The notes below the pieces were generated by a model. That model was given only the letters and a program-made list of their open reading frames with translations, was not told the DNA's origin and did not search any database. The position numbers and the translations under genes were made by a program. This document shows positions 8,821 through 16,628 of a stretch of 34,052 nt of DNA, one piece after another (position 1 is the first letter of the stretch; every line of letters starts with the position of its first letter). Source of the DNA: DASXYG01 sp036502625 (GTDB taxonomy: Bacteria > Actinomycetota > Actinomycetes > Streptosporangiales > Streptosporangiaceae); NCBI GenBank assembly GCA_036502625.1, contig DASXYG010000023.1:1-34052 (forward strand), given 5' to 3'.

Positions 8821-8845
8821 GACGCCAGAGATTCATCCGGTTGCG
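8821..8845 (-). promoter_or_regulatory. Weak ECF-type promoter candidate for the lipoprotein gene
   Basis: On the minus strand CAACC (8843-8839) is followed after 14 nt by CGTC (8824-8821). The elements resemble ECF sigma promoters (AAC-type -35, CGTC -10), but the spacer is about two bases shorter than in the divergent sigma-gene promoter. It is a weak candidate. Confidence 0.3.
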
Positions 8846-8847
8846 GC

Positions 8848-8873
8848 GAAACCATTCCGCCCCGGGCTCCGTA
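8848..8873 (+). promoter_or_regulatory. ECF-type promoter candidate for the sigma factor gene
   Basis: GAAACC (8848-8853), a 16-nt spacer, then CGTA (8870-8873). This matches the general AAC(C)-N16-CGT pattern of ECF-sigma promoters. The predicted transcript start lies within a few bases of the sigma ATG at 8886, consistent with the absence of a Shine-Dalgarno sequence there. It suggests autoregulation by the encoded sigma factor; this is inference from the motif. Confidence 0.45.
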
Positions 8874-8885
8874 CTTAGCTATGAC

Positions 8886-9428
8886 ATGTGGTCGGCATCC
8901 GATGAGTCCCTGCTCGCGGGCCTGGCGTCCGGTGACCCGGCGTCGTCCGCGGCGTTCGTGCGCCGCTACCAGGCGCGCGTGTTCGGTCTCGCGCTGACGA
9001 TCGTGGACGTCCCGGCCATCGCCGAGGAGGTCGCGCAGGAGGCGTTCGTACGCGCATGGAGGCACGCAGCGGCGTACGACCCGCGGCGCGGCCGGGTGGC
9101 CACCTGGCTGCTCGCCATCACCCGCAACGCCGCGATCGACGCGGTACGGGTGCGCCGCGACCGGCCGATCGACCCGGCCGACGCGGTGCTCCTGCTGGAC
9201 CGGGGCGGCGCGGCGCCGGCACCCGGATTCGAGGACGCGGAGGAGCTGCGCGACGCGCTCGCCGCCATTCCCGAGGCGCAGCGGCGGCCGATCGTGCTCG
9301 CGGTCTACTACGGGCTGCCGCTCGCGGAGATCGCGCGGATCGAGAACGTACCGGTGGGGACCGCGAAGACCCGGCTGCGCCGCGGGCTGATCCGGCTCCG
9401 TACCGGTCTGGGGGTCAACGATGAGTGA
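8886..9428 (+). CDS. ECF-family RNA polymerase sigma factor
   Basis: A 180-residue extracytoplasmic-function sigma factor. Region 2 runs from AFVRRYQARVFGLAL through VATWLLAITRNAAIDAVRVRR, and region 4 from ALAAIPEAQRRPIVLAVYY to GTAKTRLRRGLIRLR with a helix-turn-helix. The ATG at 8886 is chosen because the sigma homology (WSASDESLLAGLASGDP) starts immediately after it; the longer frame back to 8757 overlaps the divergent promoter region. No Shine-Dalgarno sequence precedes it, so translation may be leaderless or nearly so. The stop overlaps the anti-sigma start by 8 nt, the usual coupling of sigma and anti-sigma genes. Confidence 0.93.
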   Translation: MWSASDESLLAGLASGDPASSAAFVRRYQARVFGLALTIVDVPAIAEEVAQEAFVRAWRHAAAYDPRRGRVATWLLAITRNAAIDAVRVRRDRPIDPADAVLLLDRGGAAPAPGFEDAEELRDALAAIPEAQRRPIVLAVYYGLPLAEIARIENVPVGTAKTRLRRGLIRLRTGLGVNDE

Positions 9429-10158
9429 CGCGCCGGGCTGCGCGCACGTCCGCGAGCTGCTTCCCGAGCTCGCCGCGGGGGTCGCGACGGGCGAGGAGCG
9501 CGGCGCCGCCCTGCGGCACCTCGCGGGCTGCGCGGACTGCCGCCTGGAGCTCGACGCGTTCGCGCGTACGGTCGACGACCTGCTGCTGCTGGCTCCGGAA
9601 GTGGAGCCGCCTGCGGGGTTCGAGTCGGCCGTGCTCGCCAGGATCGCGCCGGCCGCCGACGGGCCCACCGTGCGGCCGGCGCCCCGACGCCGGCCGGGCG
9701 CGGTCCTGCGACGCTGGTCACTGCGGGTCGCGGCGCTGGGTGCGGCCGCCGCGCTCGCGGCCGGCGTCGTGTGGTGGCGGACCGCGCCCGACCGGCACCT
9801 CGCCGACGGCTACCGGCGCACGCTGAACGTCGCGCACGGCAGCTACCTCACGGCCGGACCGCTGACGGTGTCGTCGAGCACCTGGGGCACCGGATACGGC
9901 CGGCGCGCCGGAACGGTGTTCGCGTACCAGGGCGACCCGTCGTGGATCGTGGTCACGGTCAGGGGCGCGCCGGTCTCCGGCGCGTACAGGGTGGTCGTGG
10001 TGACCCGCGACGGCGCCGAGCACATGCTGGGCAAGATCCGCGTCGAGGCGGGCTCCGCGTCGTACGGCGAGACGGTCAAGGTCCCGGTCTCCACGATCGG
10101 CAGCGTACGGCTCACCCGCCCGTACGCCCCAACCCTGACCGCCCCGCTGACGTACTGA
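9421..10158 (+). CDS. Zinc-binding (ZAS) transmembrane anti-sigma factor
   Basis: Membrane protein of 245 residues that should hold the upstream ECF sigma factor inactive. The N-terminal cytoplasmic ZAS domain carries the H-x3-C-x2-C motif (His33, Cys37, Cys40). After a proline/arginine-rich linker comes one membrane helix (about 101-119, LRVAALGAAAALAAGVVWW). The external domain of about 125 residues is beta-rich, ends in TAPLTY and has no cysteines. The domain order fits class I anti-sigma factors that sense envelope signals. Its start overlaps the end of the sigma gene. It converges on the alcohol dehydrogenase gene with a 12-nt gap. Confidence 0.9.
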   Translation: MSDAPGCAHVRELLPELAAGVATGEERGAALRHLAGCADCRLELDAFARTVDDLLLLAPEVEPPAGFESAVLARIAPAADGPTVRPAPRRRPGAVLRRWSLRVAALGAAAALAAGVVWWRTAPDRHLADGYRRTLNVAHGSYLTAGPLTVSSSTWGTGYGRRAGTVFAYQGDPSWIVVTVRGAPVSGAYRVVVVTRDGAEHMLGKIRVEAGSASYGETVKVPVSTIGSVRLTRPYAPTLTAPLTY

Positions 10159-10170
10159 CGTCGCGCCCCC

Positions 10171-11283
10171 TCAGTGCTCGTGGACGATGACGCCGCGCAT
10201 GTTCTTGCCGTCGAGGAGGTCCTGGTAGCCCTGGTTGACCTCGTCGAGGGAGTAGCGGCGGGTGATGATCTCGTCCAGCTTCAGGTGGCCCTCCTTGTAG
10301 AGGGCGACCATGCGCGGGATGTCGTGGAACGGGTTGCCCGAGCCGAACAGCGAGCCGTGGATGCGCTTCTCGAACAGCGTCAGCTCGCCGCCGGAGACGT
10401 GGACGGTCTTCTTCGCCGGGTCGGCCAGGCCGGTGACGATCACCGTGCCGCCCTTGCGGATGGCGGAGAACGCGGACGACACGACGTCCTCGTCCACCAC
10501 ACCGACCGTGACGAGCGCCTGGTCGGCGCCCACGCCCCGGGTGGCCTCGATGATCGCGGCCTGCGCCTCGTCGGCCGTCGCGAACGCGTGGGTCGCGCCG
10601 AGCCGCATGGCCGTCGTGCGCTTGTACTCCAGCGGGTCGACGACGACCACGTTGGCCGCACCCGCGTACGCGGCGCCCTGTACGGCGTTGATGCCGATGC
10701 CGCCGATGCCGTAGATCACGGTGGTGTCGCCGGGCTCGATGCCGCCGGCGTGGATCGCGGTGCCCCACCCGGTGGGCACGCCGCAGCCGATCAGCACGGC
10801 GGTCTCCAGCGGCACGTCGTCGTCGACCTTGACGCAGGAGAACTCCGACACCGTGGCGTACTGCGAGAACGTGCCGAGCATGCACATGCCGCCGACGTCC
10901 TCGGTGCCGTCGTGGAAGCGGAACGTCTCGTCCGGCATGCAGCCGACCATGAGGTACTGGCCGATGTCGCAGAGGTTCGACCGCCCGGTCGCGCAGAACC
11001 GGCAGTGCCCGCAGACCGGCAGGAACGAGCAGACGACGTGGTCGCCGGGCTTCAGCCGGGTCACGCCGGGGCCGACGTCCTCGACGACGCCCGCGCCCTC
11101 GTGGCCGCCGACGATCGGATAGCGGGGAAGCAGGTCCCCGGTGCGGATGTGCTCGTCGGAGTGGCACAGGCCGGCGGCGACGAACCGCATCAGCACCTCG
11201 CCGGCCTTGGGTGCGTCGACGTCGAGCTCGGTGACCTCCCAGTCCTTGCCGGTCCCGCGCATGACCGCTGCCCTGGTCTTCAT
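10171..11283 (-). CDS. NDMA-dependent, mycofactocin-type zinc alcohol dehydrogenase
   Basis: Medium-chain zinc alcohol dehydrogenase, 370 residues. Catalytic zinc ligands are Cys40, His61 (with Glu62) and Cys167 (GCGVPTG). Structural zinc ligands are Cys91, Cys94, Cys97 and Cys105. The cofactor fold is YGIGGIG (191-197). Segments such as GLCHSDEH, GGHEGAG, MCMLGTFSQYATVS and the C-terminal YQDLLDGKNMRGVIVHEH match the group of NDMA-dependent dehydrogenases (Rxyl_3153 type) that hold a non-exchangeable nicotinamide and depend on mycofactocin for re-oxidation. GGGAGGAG gives the ATG at 11283 a strong ribosome-binding site. The mycofactocin genes are not in this window, and no partner is adjacent. 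Confidence 0.9.
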   Translation of the reverse strand: MKTRAAVMRGTGKDWEVTELDVDAPKAGEVLMRFVAAGLCHSDEHIRTGDLLPRYPIVGGHEGAGVVEDVGPGVTRLKPGDHVVCSFLPVCGHCRFCATGRSNLCDIGQYLMVGCMPDETFRFHDGTEDVGGMCMLGTFSQYATVSEFSCVKVDDDVPLETAVLIGCGVPTGWGTAIHAGGIEPGDTTVIYGIGGIGINAVQGAAYAGAANVVVVDPLEYKRTTAMRLGATHAFATADEAQAAIIEATRGVGADQALVTVGVVDEDVVSSAFSAIRKGGTVIVTGLADPAKKTVHVSGGELTLFEKRIHGSLFGSGNPFHDIPRMVALYKEGHLKLDEIITRRYSLDEVNQGYQDLLDGKNMRGVIVHEH

Positions 11284-11339
11284 GATCTCCTCCCGCGTGC
11301 CGCGGCTCGGGATTCGAACGGCACCTCACGGCAGGCGTA

Positions 11340-11349
11340 TCACGCGTGA
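11340..11349. promoter_or_regulatory. 10-bp palindrome upstream of the alcohol dehydrogenase
   Basis: TCACGCGTGA is a perfect palindrome 57 bp upstream of the dehydrogenase ATG, in the 103-bp gap before the kinase stop. It could be an operator. Such short GC-rich palindromes also arise by chance, so confidence is low. Confidence 0.25.
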
Positions 11350-11386
11350 CGGCGCTTGAGGAGAGGTGGCGCGGCCGCGATCAGGG

Positions 11387-12988
11387 CTATTGCGGGTCGT
11401 CGAGGGCCGGCAGCGTCCACCGGAACGTCGTGCCGGGGCCCGCCGAGGCGTCGTCGAGCCAGATCGTGCCGCCGTGGTACTCGACGATCTTCTTGCACAT
11501 CGCCAGCCCGATGCCCGTGCCGGGGTACTCGGCCTGGCCGTGCAGGCGCTGGAAGATCATGAAGATGCGCTCGGAGTGGCGCGGGTCGATGCCGATGCCG
11601 TTGTCGCGGCACAGGAACTCCCACATCGCGCCGGACCGCCGCACCCCGATGTGCACCCGGGGCGGGACGTCGCCGCGGAACTTGATCGCGTTGCCGATGA
11701 GGTTCTGCAGGAGCTGGGTCAGCAGGGTGCGGTCGCCGGGCACCTGCGGCAGGTCGTCGGCGGTGACCTCGGCGTCGGTCTCCTCGCGCACCCCGGCGAG
11801 GTTGTGCAGCGCGGCGTCGAGCGCGGCGTTCATGTCGGCGACCGCGCCCGCCGGGCTGGACGAGCCGACACGGGAGAAGCTGAGCAGGTCGTCGATCAGC
11901 GTCTGCATGCGGCCCGCGCCGTCGACCGCGAACGCGATGTACTGCTTGCCGCGGTCGTCGAGCTGGTCGCCGTAGCGCCGCTCCAGCATCTGGCAGAAGC
12001 TCGCCACCTTGCGCAGCGGCTCCTGGAGGTCGTGCGACGCGACGTACGCGAACTGCTCGAGCTCGGCGTTGGACCTGCGCAGTTCGTCGGTCTGGCGGTC
12101 GAGCTGCTCGCGGCGCTCGTTGGACTTCCACCATTCGTCGATGATCCGGTGGCGCATGGAGTCGACGCCCTCGGCCAGCTCCGCGAGCTCCTTCGGCCCG
12201 CTGACCAGCAGCGGATGCGTGAAGTCGCCGCCGGCGACCTGCCCGGCCTGCTTGGCCAGCACCGCGACGGGCCGTACGACGATGCGGCGCAGCACCACGA
12301 TGATGAACACCACCGCGCAGGCCAGCAGCAGCGTCGCGGCGCCGAGCGCGACGTACAGGTAGAGCACCTGGCGGTTCAGCTCCTGCTCGGCGGCGTCGCG
12401 CAGGCCGGACAGCTCGCGCTGCTGCGCCATGACGCGGTCCTGGAGGTCGCGGAACCGGTGCTCGTTGCGCTTCACCTGCTGCGCGTCGAAACGCGATCCG
12501 GCGCCGCGTAGCTGCACCGCGAAGATCATCGGCTCGGCGTAGACGCGCCGCCAGGTGGTCATGCCGGACATGACCCGCGCGAGCCGGGCGCGCGCGTCGT
12601 CCGTGCCCGGACGGTCGAGCAGCTTCGACAGCTTCTCCTCCGCGCTGATCTCGGAGATGCGCGCGCTGGCGTAGCGGTCGATGAACCGCGCGTCGGCGGT
12701 GAGCGCCAGGCCGCGCAGCGCCGCCTCCTCGGCGGTGACGGCGTTGCCGAGCCGCAGCGCCTGGATCGTCGCGGGGTCGACGACGTCGACGAGCATGTGG
12801 CGCGCCTCGGAGTTGCGGTAGACCGCGATGCCGGTGGTGGCGACCGCCACCGCGACGAACGCCACGAGCACCGCAGCGACCAGCGCGAACCACCAGCGCA
12901 GCCGCAGCCGCGCGAGGCCGCGGCGCGGCGGCGGCTCCGGTGTGGGGCCCAGGACGGGGGGCGCCTGGCGGGACTCCGACTCAGTCAC
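11387..12988 (-). CDS. Sensor histidine kinase with CHASE3-like and HAMP domains
   Basis: Membrane sensor kinase of 533 residues. A proline/arginine-rich N-terminus leads to TM1 (about 33-57), an extracytoplasmic CHASE3-like helical domain (about 58-208, with ALRGLALTADARFIDRY), TM2 (209-233) and HAMP (about 234-285). HisKA follows, with phospho-acceptor His319 in ASHDLQEPLRKV, the variant shared with phytochrome-like kinases. The ATPase domain has the N box at Asn433, DNGIGID (462-468) and GTGIGLAMCKK (490-500). The GTG start at 12988 lies 14 nt after the phosphatase stop; the open frame runs on to 13522, but that part is shadow of the phosphatase gene. It probably phosphorylates the receiver domain encoded upstream. 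Confidence 0.9.
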   Translation of the reverse strand: MTESESRQAPPVLGPTPEPPPRRGLARLRLRWWFALVAAVLVAFVAVAVATTGIAVYRNSEARHMLVDVVDPATIQALRLGNAVTAEEAALRGLALTADARFIDRYASARISEISAEEKLSKLLDRPGTDDARARLARVMSGMTTWRRVYAEPMIFAVQLRGAGSRFDAQQVKRNEHRFRDLQDRVMAQQRELSGLRDAAEQELNRQVLYLYVALGAATLLLACAVVFIIVVLRRIVVRPVAVLAKQAGQVAGGDFTHPLLVSGPKELAELAEGVDSMRHRIIDEWWKSNERREQLDRQTDELRRSNAELEQFAYVASHDLQEPLRKVASFCQMLERRYGDQLDDRGKQYIAFAVDGAGRMQTLIDDLLSFSRVGSSSPAGAVADMNAALDAALHNLAGVREETDAEVTADDLPQVPGDRTLLTQLLQNLIGNAIKFRGDVPPRVHIGVRRSGAMWEFLCRDNGIGIDPRHSERIFMIFQRLHGQAEYPGTGIGLAMCKKIVEYHGGTIWLDDASAGPGTTFRWTLPALDDPQ

Positions 12989-13002
12989 GGCGGTGCGTAC
13001 GG

Positions 13003-14250
13003 TCAGGTCGCCCGCGCGAGCAGCAGGACGGCGAGATCGTCGGTGAGGTCGCCGCCGTTCATCCGCTCGACCCGTTCCACGAGGTCGTCGATCAGCGCGG
13101 CGCCCTCGGCGCGCCCGGCCGACGGCCGCCCGACCGTGATGCCGCGGGTGAGCCGCACGAGGCCGTCGGTGCCGAGGCGGTCGGGGCCCTCGCCGACGCG
13201 GCCCTCGATGAGGCCGTCGGTGTAGAGCAGCAGCGACCAGGACGGCGGCAGCGTGAGCAGGTGGTCGGGCCAGACGGCGCCGGGGACGATGCCGAGCGCC
13301 GGGCCGGTCTCCTCCGGCAGCGCCTGGACGTCGGGGCCGGCGAGCAGCAGCGGCGCCGGGTGGCCGGCGAGGTAGAGGCGCGCGGAACGGCGGTCGGGCG
13401 CGATGCTGATCATGCACAGCGTGGTGAAGATCTCGTCCGACCTGCGCTCGTGGCCGAGGATCGTGTCGAGCGTGGAGAGCAGGCCCTGGCCGGTGTGGCC
13501 GGAGAGCACGAGCGTGCGCCACGCGATGCGCAGCTCGACGCCGAGGACCGCTTCGTCCGGGCCGTGGCCGCAGACGTCGCCGATCACGGTGTGCAGCGTG
13601 CCGTCCTCGGTCTGGACGGCGTCGTAGAAGTCGCCGCCGAGCAGCGCGCGGCGGCGGCCCGGGCGGTAGCGGCTGCGGTAGCTCAGCGTGTCGTCGTCGA
13701 TCAGCGGCACGGGCAGCAGGCCGCGCTCGATGCGGCGGTTCTCCTGGCCGCGCAGCTCCGCCTCGACCAGCTTGCGCTGGGAGTCGTCGGCGCGCTTGCG
13801 CTCGATGGCGTAGCGGATCGCGCGGGCGAGCAGCGGGCCGTCGACCTTCTGCTTGACGAGGTAGTCGGCGGCGCCGACGGCGACGGCGTTGACGCCGGTC
13901 TGGATGTCGTCACGGGCGGTGAGCACGACGATCGCGGCCTCCGGCGCCATCGCGAGCACCTGCTTCAGGCCGTCGATTCCGAACGCGTCGGGCAGTTGGA
14001 GGTCCATCAGCACGCACTGGGTGCCGGGCACCAGGCGGCGCGCGGCCTCGGCCAGGCTGTGCGCCACGGTGATGCGGACGTTCGCGCCGGCCATGTCGAG
14101 CTGTTCCTCGACGAGGAAGGCGTCGCCCGGGTCGTCCTCGATCAGGAGGAGGTCGATGGGCGACTCCGAGCCGTCCGACCCGCGTGGCGCACGGGCGGGC
14201 GAGCCGCTCGCACCCGCGCGCGCCCCAGGCGCTGCGTTGGAGAGCTCCAC
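13003..14250 (-). CDS. Response regulator with SpoIIE-type PP2C phosphatase output
   Basis: Cytoplasmic 415-residue protein joining a receiver to a serine phosphatase. The receiver spans about 32-150: acidic pair Asp39/Asp40, phospho-acceptor Asp83 (LMDLQLPD), Thr111 and Lys133. A helical linker (150-180, ERKRADDSQRKLVEAE) leads to the RsbU/SpoIIE PP2C domain with GGDFYD (205-210), GDVCGHG (224-230), LLYTDGLIEG and a final DDLAVLLL. Metal-binding Asp207, Asp225 and Asp345 are present. Such proteins dephosphorylate an anti-sigma-factor antagonist in partner switching, but no antagonist or kinase of that kind is encoded here. The start is a GTG with GAAGG about 13 nt upstream. The adjacent histidine kinase is the likely input. 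Confidence 0.9.
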   Translation of the reverse strand: MELSNAAPGARAGASGSPARAPRGSDGSESPIDLLLIEDDPGDAFLVEEQLDMAGANVRITVAHSLAEAARRLVPGTQCVLMDLQLPDAFGIDGLKQVLAMAPEAAIVVLTARDDIQTGVNAVAVGAADYLVKQKVDGPLLARAIRYAIERKRADDSQRKLVEAELRGQENRRIERGLLPVPLIDDDTLSYRSRYRPGRRRALLGGDFYDAVQTEDGTLHTVIGDVCGHGPDEAVLGVELRIAWRTLVLSGHTGQGLLSTLDTILGHERRSDEIFTTLCMISIAPDRRSARLYLAGHPAPLLLAGPDVQALPEETGPALGIVPGAVWPDHLLTLPPSWSLLLYTDGLIEGRVGEGPDRLGTDGLVRLTRGITVGRPSAGRAEGAALIDDLVERVERMNGGDLTDDLAVLLLARAT

Positions 14251-14432
14251 GTGTCACCCGCCTTCACGGTTTGGCGAACCTGATGGGCCTTCCACCCCCC
14301 GCGGAACCGGCCCCGGCCAGGCTGCCAGGTTAGGCCGAAAAAGTTCATGATGCCCAACCCAAACGTATCGGTCCGTACGGTTCGCTACGAGAAGAACGAC
14401 GCAGGAAGCGGATCGGTTCGCCCGGCTGATGG
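14251..14432. other. Intergenic gap before the phosphatase-kinase operon
   Basis: This 182-bp gap separates the polymerase-like gene's stop from the phosphatase start on the minus strand. It is less GC-rich than its flanks and should hold the phosphatase-kinase promoter. I see no convincing -35/-10 pair. No RNA gene or coding sequence is supported. Confidence 0.4.
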
Positions 14433-16115
14433 TCATTTCGCGTCGGCATAGCAGCCGACGACGGATATATCGAGAGGAAAGCGTACCGGCGTTTCACCGA
14501 ATACCAACTTTCGCGCCTCCTCCGCGGCCGCGCGCACCTCGGCCACGACGTCGTCGGCCAGCGCCTCCGGGGTGTGCACCATCACCTCGTCATGCTGGTA
14601 GAACACCAGCCGCGGCGCGTCAGGGCGCCAGGCGCGCCCGGCCAGGCGGCGGCGCAGCGCGGCGAGCAGCACGAGCGCCCATTCGGCGGCGGTCGCCTGG
14701 ACGACGAAATTGCGGGTGAAGCGGCCGCGGCTGCGCGCCGCCGCGCCCGAGCCGCCGTCGGTGTCGTTCTCGGGGTCGGCCGGGCCCGCGACGGTCTCGC
14801 GCCAGCCGTCGGACGGCGGCGGGCACGTACGGCCCAGGTGGGAGGACACGACCTGGCCGCGCTCGCCGGCGCGCGCGGCGGCCTCGACGTAGCCGAACGC
14901 CTTGGGGAAGCGGGTGCGCATCAGCGCGAGCAACGGCGCCGCCTCGCCGCCGGTCTGGCCGTACATCGCGGCGAGCAGGGCGATCTTGGCGCGCGCCCGG
15001 TCGCCGTCGAACGACGGGGCGAGCGCGGCGTAGAGGTCGCCGGCCGCGGCGGCGTCGGCGAGCCCGCGGTCGCCGGCTAGGGCCGCCAGGACGCGCGGCT
15101 CGACCTGGCCGGCGTCGGCCACCACGAGCGCCCAGCCGGGATCGGCCACCACGGCGCGGCGCATCGCCTTCGGGATCTGCAGCGCGCCGCCGCCGCGGGT
15201 GGCCCACCGCCCGGAGACGACGCCGCCCACGACGTACTCAGGCCGGAAGCGGCCATCGCGCACCCAGGCCTCGCGCCACGCCCAGCCGTGCGCCGCGTGG
15301 AGCCGGGCGAGCTCCTTGTACTCCAGGAGGAGCGGCACCGCGGGGTGGTCGACGCCGCGCAGCTCGGCCGACCGGGTGGTGCGGACGGAGACACCGGCCG
15401 CGGAGAACGCCTTCAGCACCTGGGCCGGGGAATCGGGGTTCACCGAGCGCTCGAACGCCGCCGTGATGGCCTCGGCGAGCTCCGCGAGCCGCGGCGGCCG
15501 CGCGCCGCCGACCGGCCGGGGCCCGAGCGCCTCGGTCAGCACGCCGTCGTGCGCGTCGGCCGACCAGGGCAGCCCCTCATGGCCCATCTCGGCCGCGGCA
15601 AGCCCGCCCGCCGACTCGGCCGCGACCATCAGCAAGAACCGCCCGGGATGGGCGGTCGCGGCGATGCGCCGCATCTGGTCGGCGTACACCTCCCGCACCG
15701 GCGCGAGCAGGTCGCCGGCCTCGCCCGCGCCGTCGTCCGCCGCGGCCTCGAAGAGGGTGGGCGGTGCGCCGCGCGCCTCGCGGTGCGGTTCGTCCGGCAC
15801 CGGATCGCCGCGCAGGCGCGCCCAGGCGGCGCCCAGCCAGCGCGACTCGCCGAACCGGCCCTCGTACGCCAGGAGGAGCGCCTCGGCCAGCGCGAGGTCA
15901 TGGCAGCGCCCGAGCCGGACGGACCGTTCCAGCAGCTCGGGGTAGATCAGCGAGCCGTCGGCCCACACCCACCGCGGCGCGTCGCCGGCCTCGCGCGCGG
16001 CCATCGCGACTGCCAGATCGGCCACCGCCGTGGGCGCGCCGACGGGCCGACCGTCGTCGGTCAGCTCCTGGAGCACGCCCGCGCCTTCGGTGGTCGCGGC
16101 CACGGCGATCCGCAC
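14433..16115 (-). CDS. Family-A DNA polymerase-like protein (PolA paralogue)
   Basis: A 560-residue protein of the type often named bifunctional 3'-5' exonuclease/DNA polymerase in actinomycetes; no 5'-nuclease domain. The C-terminal half has family-A motifs. Motif A is DAGQVEPRV with Asp334 and Glu339, where Pol I has DYSQIE. Motif B has Lys377 and Tyr385-Gly386, but Leu381 at the position of Phe762 in Pol I. Motif C is QHDEV with Asp509 and Glu510. The metal-binding aspartates are therefore kept. The N-terminal region keeps a D-x-x-L-x-x-x-L helix (72-80) reminiscent of an exonuclease fold, but the first D-x-E motif is absent, so proofreading is doubtful. The start is GTG at 16115. It is 37 nt downstream of a YccF gene on the same strand. 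Confidence 0.82.
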   Translation of the reverse strand: MRIAVAATTEGAGVLQELTDDGRPVGAPTAVADLAVAMAAREAGDAPRWVWADGSLIYPELLERSVRLGRCHDLALAEALLLAYEGRFGESRWLGAAWARLRGDPVPDEPHREARGAPPTLFEAAADDGAGEAGDLLAPVREVYADQMRRIAATAHPGRFLLMVAAESAGGLAAAEMGHEGLPWSADAHDGVLTEALGPRPVGGARPPRLAELAEAITAAFERSVNPDSPAQVLKAFSAAGVSVRTTRSAELRGVDHPAVPLLLEYKELARLHAAHGWAWREAWVRDGRFRPEYVVGGVVSGRWATRGGGALQIPKAMRRAVVADPGWALVVADAGQVEPRVLAALAGDRGLADAAAAGDLYAALAPSFDGDRARAKIALLAAMYGQTGGEAAPLLALMRTRFPKAFGYVEAAARAGERGQVVSSHLGRTCPPPSDGWRETVAGPADPENDTDGGSGAAARSRGRFTRNFVVQATAAEWALVLLAALRRRLAGRAWRPDAPRLVFYQHDEVMVHTPEALADDVVAEVRAAAEEARKLVFGETPVRFPLDISVVGCYADAK

Positions 16116-16152
16116 CCCCCGATTGTCCGCCGGACCACCGACATTCCGGCGT

Positions 16153-16539
16153 TCACCCCGCCCGCGGCGCCTTGAACAGGTTCAGCGCGAAGCGGGTGTG
16201 CACGCCGCCGAGGTCGCGCCCGGCGCCGGTGAGCGCGAGCAGCACCGCGGCGAGCATGTGCACCAGCGCCAGCCACCACGCCGCGGTGACCAGCCAGACC
16301 GCGCGCCGCGTGCGCCGCCAGCCGTCCACGTAGACGGGACGCGGCGTGTGGTCGCCGTACGGGGTCAGGAACCAGCGCGCCGAACGGAACGCGGCGCGCC
16401 CGTACGGCGCCGTGATCACCAGGGCGTACTCGACCACGCCGGCGAGGGCGTACGCGGCGACCGCCAGGAGGCCGCCGAGGACCAGCCACATGAAGGTCAG
16501 CGTGGCCTGTTGGGGTCCGGTCAGCGGCGGTTCGTCCAT
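16153..16539 (-). CDS. YccF-family inner membrane protein, copy 1
   Basis: A 128-residue membrane protein with two YccF-like repeats. The first is MWLVLGGLLAVAAYALAG with a following YALVITAPYGRAAFRSARWFLTPYG; the second is VWLVTAAWWLALVHMLAAVLLAL. Four helices are likely. The family is widespread and has no firm function. The copy is divergent in detail from the one at 18259-18645 (for example APYGRAAF here against IPFGNAAF there) and has a longer hydrophilic N-terminus. No good ribosome-binding site precedes the ATG at 16539, so an internal start at the MWLVLGG Met is possible. It is divergent from the CGNR regulator and 37 nt upstream of the polymerase-like gene. Confidence 0.8.
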   Translation of the reverse strand: MDEPPLTGPQQATLTFMWLVLGGLLAVAAYALAGVVEYALVITAPYGRAAFRSARWFLTPYGDHTPRPVYVDGWRRTRRAVWLVTAAWWLALVHMLAAVLLALTGAGRDLGGVHTRFALNLFKAPRAG

Positions 16540-16599
16540 GAGGGAACGATGGCACCGACCGTGGCCGTACGGGCGGGAATCTCCGCACCTCGCCGCATG

Positions 16600-16619
16600 G
16601 TAACGCGAACAAACGTTAC
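16600..16619. promoter_or_regulatory. Operator site 1, GTAAC-N10-GTTAC, before the CGNR gene
   Basis: Inverted repeat GTAACG-N8-CGTTAC. It lies in the -35/-10 spacer of the CGNR gene and touches the -10. Two further copies with the same half-sites and spacing precede the eamA gene. It is most likely bound by the CGNR protein itself or by another regulator common to both genes. Confidence 0.65.
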
Positions 16620-16622
16620 ACT
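16617..16622 (+). promoter_or_regulatory. -10 element TACACT for a leaderless CGNR transcript
   Basis: TACACT fits the actinobacterial -10 pattern TANNNT. It ends 6 nt before the ATG at 16629, which places the transcript start on the A of the ATG. There is no Shine-Dalgarno sequence. The -35 region is poor. Confidence 0.5.
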
Positions 16623-16628
16623 GTCGCC

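Noticed and set aside
12989..13522. N-terminal extension of the histidine kinase frame to 711 residues
   Set aside because: The extension overlaps the phosphatase gene in another frame and is only Arg/Pro/His-rich. The GTG at 12988 fits the domain start.
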